From Synechococcus sp. PL34863bin_39 (GTDB lineage Bacteria; Cyanobacteriota; Cyanobacteriia; PCC-6307; Cyanobiaceae), in the NCBI GenBank assembly GCA_011523155.1, contig WTHL01000326.1:1-5049 (forward strand): a stretch of 5,049 nt of DNA, written 5' to 3'. The notes below the pieces were generated by a model. That model worked only from the letters and a program-made list of their open reading frames with translations. It did not search any database and was not told the origin of the DNA. Of the stretch, positions 1-5,049 are shown piece after piece. The position numbers and the translations under genes were made by a program. Every line of letters starts with the position of its first letter. Positions within the stretch are counted from its first letter, which is position 1.

Positions 1-598
1 GTTGTTCGTGATCGCCGTCACCTTGATGGTTGCGGTTCAGCCGACTGCGTACCGGGATGTTGCGATCCAACTGGTTCCGTCGTTCTATCGACGCAGGGCC
101 AGAGACGTTCTGCGGCAATGCGGTGAAGCGCTCAGCAGCTGGATGGTGGGCCTGCTGATCAGTTCCGTGTGTGTGGCCTGTCTCGCTGGCCTCGGCTTGT
201 CCCTCCTGGGCGTCAAGCTCGTCATGGCCAATGCCCTGCTGGCTGGCTTGCTCAACGTGATCCCCAACGTGGGGCCGACCTTGAGCACAATCTTCCCCAT
301 GGCGGTGGCTCTGCTGGATGCCCCCTGGAAGTCGGCTGCCGTTCTCGGTCTTTATGTGGTGATCCAGAACCTGGAAAGCTATGTGATCACCCCCTCCGTG
401 ATGCATCACCAGGTCAGGCTTCTGCCGGGATTGACGCTGTTCGCCCAGTTTGTGTTCACGGTGGTGTTCGGGCCTCTCGGGCTGCTGCTGGCCCTGCCCC
501 TGGCTGTTGTGCTGCAGGTGCTGATCAGGGAAGTGGTGATTCACGACATGCTGGATCGCTGGAAGCCGTCCCGTCTGGCTCTCAACCGCAGTCACTGA
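1..598 (+). CDS. AI-2E family transporter, 5'-truncated (C-terminal ~198 residues)
   Basis: This is the C-terminal part of a multi-pass inner-membrane protein of the AI-2E transporter (PerM/YdiK-like) superfamily. The reading frame is open to the left edge, so the true start lies outside the window; the TTG at base 2 is not a credible start. Family members are usually about 340-370 residues, so roughly 150 are missing. Counting from base 2, the visible part has hydrophobic segments near residues 2-13, 48-72, 76-105, 110-127 and 145-178. The family hallmarks are the stretch IPNVGPT at 87-93, QNLES at 122-126, TP at 130-131, LLPG at 140-143 and LLALPLAVVLQV at 162-173. It ends in a charged tail with DRWK. 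The next gene begins 13 bp downstream and is a paralog. The substrate is unknown: the family name comes from one E. coli member, and other members have been tied to Na+/H+ antiport or have no known role. Family assignment is firm; function is not. Confidence 0.88.
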   Translation, partial: LFVIAVTLMVAVQPTAYRDVAIQLVPSFYRRRARDVLRQCGEALSSWMVGLLISSVCVACLAGLGLSLLGVKLVMANALLAGLLNVIPNVGPTLSTIFPMAVALLDAPWKSAAVLGLYVVIQNLESYVITPSVMHHQVRLLPGLTLFAQFVFTVVFGPLGLLLALPLAVVLQVLIREVVIHDMLDRWKPSRLALNRSH

Positions 599-602
599 GG
601 AG
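597..602 (+). promoter_or_regulatory. Shine-Dalgarno site of the second AI-2E family gene
   Basis: GAGGAG lies 9 nt before the ATG at 612 and overlaps the TGA stop (596-598) of the upstream gene. It supports that start and suggests that ribosomes finishing the first gene re-initiate on the second. Confidence 0.7.
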
Positions 603-611
603 CTGAGCCTG

Positions 612-1610
612 ATGAACGCCAGAAACCTTCTCGCCGGACTGACGCTGGTGGTGCTCAGTTTGCTCGTGTGGCAGCTGCGATGGGTCCTTCTGGTGCTTTT
701 CGGTGCCGTCGTGCTGGCCATCGCCCTCGATGTCCCGACCCAGAAGCTTCAACACGCCGGACTTCCGCGTCCTCTGGCCCTGGCCATCGTGCTGCTGCTT
801 GTGGTGCTCGGCGGGAGCGCAGTGATCCAGATCCTGGTGCCGGAGCTGCTCACCCAGATTCAGGAACTGGGCGCGCTCGTGCCGGTTGTGCTTGACAGGC
901 TGCAGACCCTGATCGCCAGTGAACCCAGGCTGCAGGGGCTCGGAGAGAGCCTGCCATCCCAGTTCAGCTGGGAGAGAATCCAACCCGTGGGGAGCCAGAT
1001 CCTCGGGGTGGCAGGGGGAGCGGCTAACGGCCTCGTGCAGTTGTTGCTGATGGGCCTGTTGGCGGTGCTGATGGTGCTGGATCCCGGAGCACACCGACGG
1101 ATGCTGATCGCCGCCACCCCGAGGCCTGCACGACCAACGATGACGCGCGTTCTGGACCAGTGCCGCACCGCCCTGGGGGGCTGGCTTGCCGGCATGACGC
1201 TCTCCGCAACAACCGTCTTTCTGCTCACCTGGTTGGGGCTGGTGCTGCTCCATGCTCCCCTTGCCCTTCTGAGTGCACTGGTCTGCGGGCTGCTGACCTT
1301 CGTTCCCACCATCGGACCGACGGCTGCCACATTGCTGCCTCTGTCCATGGCGCTGCTGGTCTCACCCGCGCTGATGCTTCAGGTGCTGGTGATGCGGCTT
1401 GTGCTGCAGAACCTGGAGGCCTTCCTGCTGACACCCCTGCTCCTGCGGCGCACCGTGAATCTGCTTCCCACCGTGGCCTTGATGGCACAACTGAGTCTTG
1501 GCGCTCTGCTTGGACTGCCCGGGGTTCTGCTGGCCCTTCCCCTGGTAGTGGTCCTTCAGGTGGGCATGAAACTTGTCGTGGTCGAGCAGATCATGGACCG
1601 CTGGGCCTGA
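612..1610 (+). CDS. AI-2E family transporter (complete, tandem paralog)
   Basis: This is a complete 332-residue multi-pass membrane protein of the AI-2E transporter family, close to the usual family length. The ATG at 612 is chosen because a good Shine-Dalgarno (GAGGAG) sits 9 nt upstream and the protein opens directly into a hydrophobic segment. Hydrophobic segments lie near residues 6-20, 23-40, 55-77, 138-157, 194-213, 215-250, 253-266 and 288-325. Residues 78-130, between the third and fourth segments, are soluble and helix-prone. C-terminal hallmarks match the upstream gene: VPTIGPT (231-237), QNLEA (266-270), TP (274-275), LLPT (284-287), LLALPLVVVLQV (306-317) and DRWA at the end. The transported substrate cannot be read from the sequence, so the autoinducer-2 label should not be taken literally. 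It is probably cotranscribed with the upstream paralog and ends 36 bp from a convergent gene. Confidence 0.92.
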   Translation: MNARNLLAGLTLVVLSLLVWQLRWVLLVLFGAVVLAIALDVPTQKLQHAGLPRPLALAIVLLLVVLGGSAVIQILVPELLTQIQELGALVPVVLDRLQTLIASEPRLQGLGESLPSQFSWERIQPVGSQILGVAGGAANGLVQLLLMGLLAVLMVLDPGAHRRMLIAATPRPARPTMTRVLDQCRTALGGWLAGMTLSATTVFLLTWLGLVLLHAPLALLSALVCGLLTFVPTIGPTAATLLPLSMALLVSPALMLQVLVMRLVLQNLEAFLLTPLLLRRTVNLLPTVALMAQLSLGALLGLPGVLLALPLVVVLQVGMKLVVVEQIMDRWA

Positions 1611-1618
1611 AGCGGGTC
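1596..1618 (+). terminator. Weak hairpin at the end of the AI-2E gene pair (possible terminator)
   Basis: GACCGCT (1596-1602) can pair with AGCGGGTC (1611-1618), with one bulged G and an 8-nt loop that contains the stop codon. No T-run follows on either strand, so it does not meet the usual criteria for an intrinsic terminator. It is listed because the convergent gap of 36 bp holds nothing better. Confidence 0.2.
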
Positions 1619-1646
1619 GTCGTCAGTGGGGAGCCTGGTCGAGTCT

Positions 1647-1871
1647 TCAGCTGCGTCGGCGCGTCCCGTAGCGTCGGAGCAGGGATGGCATGGCAACAAT
1701 GACCACGATCGCCAGAAGATGGTGGCGAACGGCGTAGCTCAGCCCTGTGAGGGTGATGTGATCCCGAAGCAGAAGCAGCTCCACCCTCAGGTCGTAGAGA
1801 GCCAGCAGAAGAAGCAGCAGGGGGAACCAGCGCTCGCCATGCTGTGACGGGCCCGGCAACGGATCAGGCAC
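1647..1871 (-). CDS. Small two-helix membrane protein of unknown function, downstream of secF
   Basis: This is a hypothetical protein of about 74 residues if it starts at the GTG at 1871. That start overlaps the secF stop by 8 nt (GTGCCTGA) and has GAGG 10 nt upstream (1885-1882). An in-frame ATG at 1922 would give 91 residues, but it lies 59 bp inside secF and adds an arginine- and glycine-rich leader, so I consider it less likely. A TTG at 1859 is also possible. After a short polar N-terminus, residues 16-26 (leucine-rich, after RWFP) begin a first hydrophobic segment that continues with YDLRVELLLLRDH. A second segment spans about 46-64, followed by a basic tail (RRYGTRRRS). The positive tail suggests a cytoplasmic C-terminus. 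The leucine-rich helix, the tight coupling to secF and a vague memory of similar ORFs behind secF in marine Synechococcus support a real gene. Function is unknown; a SecDF-associated role would be only a guess from position. Confidence 0.68.
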   Translation of the reverse strand: MPDPLPGPSQHGERWFPLLLLLLALYDLRVELLLLRDHITLTGLSYAVRHHLLAIVVIVAMPSLLRRYGTRRRS

Positions 1872-2826
1872 GTGCCGACGACCTCGACGCACCTGACCAG
1901 ATGGTGAGCAGGGAAGGCGCAAGGGCGATGCTCGACCAGCTTCCGACGATCACGCCGAGGGCCAGGGCGATGGCGAACCAATACAGGGTTGCTCCACCGA
2001 ACAGGATGAGGGCAAGGAGCGGCAACAGGGTGGTTCCACTGGTGTAGATCGTGCGCGTCAGGGTTGCCGAAACGGCACGGTCCACCTGGTCTGTGATCGC
2101 AAGGTCACCGTCTTCACGCTGACGTTCCCGGATGCGATCGAAGACCACAACGGTGTCGTTCACCGAGTAGCCAGCGATGGTCAGCAATGCGACCGCGAAA
2201 AGGCTGTTCACCTCGAGACCGATGGCCAGACCCAACCAGGCGAACACACCGCAGACAATCACGACATCGTGGGCCAGGGCCAGCAGGGCGAGCACGGCAT
2301 AACGCCCGTCGTAACGAACACTGATGTAGAGGGCGATTCCGGCGAAAGCAACCAGCAATGACACAAGACTGCTGATCAGGAGCTGGCTGCCGAGACTCGG
2401 ACCGATGGTGTCGACGGACTGCCCTCCGACGAGAAACGGTCCGGCCAGTGGGGTCACGGCTTCGATCACCGCCTGACTCTGAGACGCGGAGAGGGCAGGA
2501 AGTCGCAGGGCGAGCGATGCGCCTCCATCAAGACTCTGCACGCGCGCTGAATCCAGACTGGGAGGCGGCGTCGCTCCGTCAGCAGGTAAGTCCGCAGCCT
2601 GGAGAGCCGCGGTGACCGCGTTCACCTGGAAGGACTCGCAGGCATCGTCGCACCGACGTTCCAGCTGAATCTGGGTCCCACCGGTGAAGTCCAGACCAGG
2701 ACGCAGGGGAGCCTGGATGGCCGGGTTGATCCAGCTGAGAGCGAGTCCCAGGATGCTGAATGCCACCACGACGAGTGAGATCAACCAGACACGGCGGCGG
2801 GATCGACTGAGGTTGAGGGCAAGCAT
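1864..2826 (-). CDS. secF: Protein translocase subunit SecF
   Basis: SecF pairs with SecD to form a proton-driven membrane complex that assists SecYEG-mediated protein export; in cyanobacteria this concerns plasma and possibly thylakoid membranes. The product is 320 residues from the ATG at 2826, in the normal range. A GTG immediately before it (2829) would add one residue. The expected architecture is visible: a first helix near residues 13-33, then the SecD/SecF signature GLDFTGGTQIQL at 44-55. A periplasmic (P1) domain runs to about 145 and is followed by five helices (about 150-169, 176-198, 202-222, 265-281 and 282-307). Family motifs include AHD at 185-187 and VNDTVVVFDRIRE at 222-234, whose charged residues belong to the conserved helix 4 region. 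The gene begins 9 nt after secD with no clear Shine-Dalgarno, so its translation probably depends on secD. Two cysteines (59 and 63) sit in the exported domain. The 3' end overlaps the next small ORF. Confidence 0.96.
   Translation of the reverse strand: MLALNLSRSRRRVWLISLVVVAFSILGLALSWINPAIQAPLRPGLDFTGGTQIQLERRCDDACESFQVNAVTAALQAADLPADGATPPPSLDSARVQSLDGGASLALRLPALSASQSQAVIEAVTPLAGPFLVGGQSVDTIGPSLGSQLLISSLVSLLVAFAGIALYISVRYDGRYAVLALLALAHDVVIVCGVFAWLGLAIGLEVNSLFAVALLTIAGYSVNDTVVVFDRIRERQREDGDLAITDQVDRAVSATLTRTIYTSGTTLLPLLALILFGGATLYWFAIALALGVIVGSWSSIALAPSLLTIWSGASRSSARA
1882..1885 (-). promoter_or_regulatory. Shine-Dalgarno site deciding the GTG start of the small ORF
   Basis: On the minus strand GAGG lies inside the end of secF, 10 nt before the GTG at 1871. 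It is the best ribosome-binding signal near any candidate start of this ORF and favours the 74-residue reading over the longer one. Confidence 0.45.
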
Positions 2827-2835
2827 CACGCGTGG

Positions 2836-4320
2836 TCAGACGGATTGGGACGGCAGCTGCCGCAGCGGCAGGAAATTGGAGGGACGACGCAATCCCTGGT
2901 AGCCCATCAGGAAGCGAAGCAGGGTTCTGGTGCAGGTGAGGGCGGTGAAGAGGCTCAGCACCACCCCGATGCCGAGGGTTGCCGCAAAGCCCTTGACGAG
3001 TCCTGTGCCCAACGTGAACAGGGCAGCACAGCTGATGAGCGTGGTCAGGTGGCCATCGATGATGGATGAGAAGGCCTGGGAGAAAGCGGTCTCGATCGAG
3101 CGGACCAGCGTGTTGCCCCGGCGAAGCTCATCCTTCAGCCTTTCGAAGATCAGAACGTTGGCGTCGACAGCCATGCCGATGCTGAGAATGAAACCTGCGA
3201 TCCCTGGCAGGGTGAGCGTGACCCCGATCAGCGCATAGAGCGAGAGATTGAAGAGGGCGTAGAGCGCCAGGGCAACCACCGCCACCACGCCCGCTAACCG
3301 GTAGATCAGGAGCATGAACACGGCCACCAGCGCCAGACCGGAGAGGGCCGCCACAAGGCTTCGCTGCACATTTTCCGCACCGAGGGTGGGGCCGATGGTG
3401 CGGACCTGCAGGATCTTGACGGGCAGAGGCAACGCACCGCCGTTGATCAGCTCAGCCAAGTCTGCGGCCTGCTCGGCACTGAACCCCCCCGTGATCTCAG
3501 CATTACCACCCGTGATCCCTGCAACTTCGAACTGCGGGCCCACCGAGGCCGTGCTGATCGGACTGCCATCGAGAAAAATGCCGAGCAGACGCCCTGTGCC
3601 TGCGATGGATTGGGTGAGATCAGCGAATTTCTGAGCTCCCTCCGGATTGAAGCTCAAGGTGACAGCCCAACTTGGACTCTGTTCGCTGGGGGGACGGGTG
3701 CCGGCGCGTGAGAGCTCCTTTCCATTCAGGAATGACGGTTCAAAACCATCGGCCACAGCGAGGTTGGCTTTGGCCAGCACCTGCTCGAGTTGTTCTCTCT
3801 CACTTCCAGCAGCCCCCTCAAGACCGCGGACTTTCTGAGCCTCCAGGAGAGCGTCATGATCAACCCGCGCTGGATCGTCGTCGTCACCCCTGGAATCCTG
3901 GGCCGCAAGGATCGCAGTCACCTGATTCCGGAGACGCTGCAGACCACGGATCTCCTCCTCGTTCCCTTCTTTCTGAGCGCGGAATTCGAGGAGGGCGGTC
4001 TTGCCGAGTCGTTCCGCCGCACTGGAGGGATCGGTTTCGCCAGGGAGCTCAAGGACCAGCTGGTTGTCCCCAACCGTCTGAAGCGTGGATTCGGCCACGC
4101 CGAGGCTGTTGACCCGTCGATCAAGCACGCTCTTGACCGCCTCCAGTTCAACGGAGGTGATCTTGGCGATGTCACCGGCGGGTTGAACTTCCAGCAGAAG
4201 TTGGCTGCCGCCTCTCAGATCAAGACCGAGGTCAACGCCTGGAGACAGGGAAAACAGCCAGAGGGCGGCAGTGATCGCCAGCGCGAGAATGAGGGCGAAC
4301 CAGCCCTGCTGTCGTGCCAT
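2836..4320 (-). CDS. secD: Protein translocase subunit SecD
   Basis: SecD is the larger subunit of the SecDF complex, which uses the proton gradient to complete export of proteins through SecYEG. I choose the ATG at 4320 (494 residues). It has GAGGGG 10 nt upstream and opens directly into the first transmembrane helix (about 7-27). The frame extends to 4362, but that would add an arginine-rich leader inside pdhB. Motifs in order: GLDLRGGSQLLLE (32-44), DRRVNSLGVAE (67-77), P1 domain to about 310, TIGPTLG (308-314), and helices near 322-340, 343-366, 372-390, 424-440 and 446-464. The core signature spans 371-398 and includes GMAVDANV with Asp386, the conserved acidic residue linked to proton flow in the family, followed by FERLKDE. 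DGHLTTLI lies at 422-429. It is shorter than the ~615-residue E. coli protein. A charged, helix-prone stretch at about 118-183 contains an acidic GDDDDP patch. It lies 4 nt after pdhB. Confidence 0.96.
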   Translation of the reverse strand: MARQQGWFALILALAITAALWLFSLSPGVDLGLDLRGGSQLLLEVQPAGDIAKITSVELEAVKSVLDRRVNSLGVAESTLQTVGDNQLVLELPGETDPSSAAERLGKTALLEFRAQKEGNEEEIRGLQRLRNQVTAILAAQDSRGDDDDPARVDHDALLEAQKVRGLEGAAGSEREQLEQVLAKANLAVADGFEPSFLNGKELSRAGTRPPSEQSPSWAVTLSFNPEGAQKFADLTQSIAGTGRLLGIFLDGSPISTASVGPQFEVAGITGGNAEITGGFSAEQAADLAELINGGALPLPVKILQVRTIGPTLGAENVQRSLVAALSGLALVAVFMLLIYRLAGVVAVVALALYALFNLSLYALIGVTLTLPGIAGFILSIGMAVDANVLIFERLKDELRRGNTLVRSIETAFSQAFSSIIDGHLTTLISCAALFTLGTGLVKGFAATLGIGVVLSLFTALTCTRTLLRFLMGYQGLRRPSNFLPLRQLPSQSV

Positions 4321-4324
4321 CGGG

Positions 4325-5049
4325 TCAGAGCCCCTCGCGAACGATGGTCTGCGCCGCCTCAACGATCTGATGGGGCTGAATGATGGTCAGGTTCTCGAGA
4401 TTGCCGTTGTAGGGGGTGGGGATGTCCTGACTGGAGAGTCGCACCGGGCGAGCATCGAGGTCATCGAAACACTGCTCGGTGATCAGAGCGATCAACTCGG
4501 CTCCGATGCCACCGGTCTTCATGCATTCCTCCACCACAATCACCTTGTGGGTCTTGCGGATGGAGCGACCAATGGTCTCCATATCGAAGGGCTTGAGACT
4601 GATCAGATCGATCAGTTCAACGCTGATGCCGTCCGCCTCCAGCTGCTCCACCGCCTTGAGGCAGTGGTGACGCATGCGTGAGTAGGTGAGGATCGTGACG
4701 TCAGAGCCTTCCTTCACCAGGTCCGCCTGATCCAGGGCGCAGACGTAATCACCCTCAGGCAGCTTTTCAGTGAGGTTATAGAGCAGCACATGCTCAAAGA
4801 AGAGCACCGGGTTGTTGTCGCGAATGGCGGCCTTCATCAGGCCCTTGGCATTGGTGGGGGTGCTGCAGGCCACGATCTTGATGCCCGGCACCGCGTGGAA
4901 GTAGGCCTCCAGGCGTTGGCTGTGCTCAGCGCCAAGCTGACGGCCCACACCACCGGGACCACGCACCACCGTGGGAATCGTGAAGTTGCCGCCACTGGTG
5001 TAGCGGAGCATTCCCATGTTGTTGGAGATCTGGTTGAAGGCCAGGAGCA
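4325..5049 (-). CDS. pdhB: Pyruvate dehydrogenase E1 component subunit beta, 5'-truncated
   Basis: PdhB is the beta subunit of the thiamine-diphosphate-dependent E1 enzyme, which decarboxylates pyruvate and passes the acetyl group to the lipoyl arm of E2, giving acetyl-CoA in the cytoplasm. The C-terminal 240 residues are present. The frame is open to the right edge, and about 87 residues are missing relative to the usual ~327. The ATG at 5017 is an internal methionine, because the family sequence [10 protein letters not shown] continues upstream of it. The fragment starts late in the transketolase pyrimidine-binding domain, with GNFTIP and VVRGPGG, then GAEHSQ with its conserved histidine (visible residue 42). 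The transketolase C-terminal domain follows, with [22 protein letters not shown] and [16 protein letters not shown]. The last residues ([11 protein letters not shown]) match the usual PdhB ending. The partner pdhA is not in view. It is the first visible gene of the minus-strand string leading into secD. Confidence 0.96.
   Translation of the reverse strand, partial: LLAFNQISNNMGMLRYTSGGNFTIPTVVRGPGGVGRQLGAEHSQRLEAYFHAVPGIKIVACSTPTNAKGLMKAAIRDNNPVLFFEHVLLYNLTEKLPEGDYVCALDQADLVKEGSDVTILTYSRMRHHCLKAVEQLEADGISVELIDLISLKPFDMETIGRSIRKTHKVIVVEECMKTGGIGAELIALITEQCFDDLDARPVRLSSQDIPTPYNGNLENLTIIQPHQIVEAAQTIVREGL
4331..4336 (-). promoter_or_regulatory. Shine-Dalgarno site of secD, inside the end of pdhB
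   Basis: GAGGGG on the minus strand encodes the penultimate Glu-Gly of PdhB and lies 10 nt before the ATG at 4320. It fixes the secD start downstream of the longer in-frame alternative at 4362 and implies translational coupling between pdhB and secD. Confidence 0.65.

Noticed and set aside
582..1253. 223-codon minus-strand ORF opposite the second AI-2E gene
   Set aside because: Its translation is rich in Gln, His, Gly and Arg with no hydrophobic core or motif, as expected for the antisense of a GC-rich, leucine-rich membrane gene.
1653..1677. Direct repeat GCGTCGG at 1653-1659 and 1671-1677
   Set aside because: The two 7-bp copies lie inside the coding end of the small ORF (Arg-rich tail codons) and are easily explained by GC-rich arginine codons.
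1160..1702. 180-codon plus-strand ORF in another frame of the second AI-2E gene
   Set aside because: It shares the region with a clear family member in the correct frame, and its translation is low-complexity Ala/Gly/Arg/Ser-rich.
1872..1922. Longer 91-residue version of the small ORF
   Set aside because: It needs a 59-bp overlap with secF and a leader rich in Arg and Gly; the GTG at 1871 has better spacing and a ribosome-binding site. It is not fully excluded.
4321..4362. Longer N-terminus for SecD starting at 4362
   Set aside because: It would overlap pdhB and put an arginine-rich leader before the first helix; the ATG at 4320 has a good Shine-Dalgarno.
3790..4383. 197-codon plus-strand ORF opposite secD
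   Set aside because: It is fully antisense to the unmistakable secD gene, has no recognisable domain and no supporting start signal.
4325..5017. pdhB read as a complete gene starting at the ATG at 5017
   Set aside because: The frame stays open to the window edge, and the codons upstream encode the conserved family sequence [10 protein letters not shown], so this Met is internal.

Overview
The window looks like a piece of the chromosome of a marine picocyanobacterium, most likely a GC-rich Synechococcus. This rests on the PdhB and SecD/SecF protein sequences, the gene order pdhB-secD-secF, the very tight gene packing, and the absence of any full GCGATCGC (HIP1) palindrome in the 5 kb. HIP1 is abundant in many freshwater cyanobacteria and typically scarce in marine picocyanobacteria. 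The lineage is an inference from recognition; no database search was run.

Left part, plus strand (1-1610): two tandem genes for multi-pass membrane proteins of the AI-2E transporter (PerM/YdiK-like) family. The first is cut by the left edge of the window. The second is complete, and its Shine-Dalgarno sequence lies on the stop codon of the first. They align without gaps over their C-terminal region, so they are paralogs from a tandem duplication.

Right part, minus strand (5049 down to 1647): a compact gene string read right to left. It contains pdhB (pyruvate dehydrogenase E1 beta, 5' end outside the window), secD, secF and a small two-helix membrane protein of unknown function. The junctions are 4 nt, 9 nt and an 8-nt overlap, which suggests one transcript with translational coupling. 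SecD and SecF form the membrane complex that uses the proton motive force to help pull proteins through SecYEG. PdhB is a soluble subunit of the complex that makes acetyl-CoA, and it has no obvious functional tie to secretion.

The two blocks converge at 1611-1646, a 36-bp gap with only a weak hairpin and no T-run. There is no gene-free stretch over 300 bases, and no tRNA, rRNA, CRISPR array, insertion sequence or recognisable promoter. Promoters for both blocks presumably lie outside the window. This is ordinary, conserved housekeeping DNA; I see no sign of a new multi-gene system. The least understood item is the small ORF after secF.
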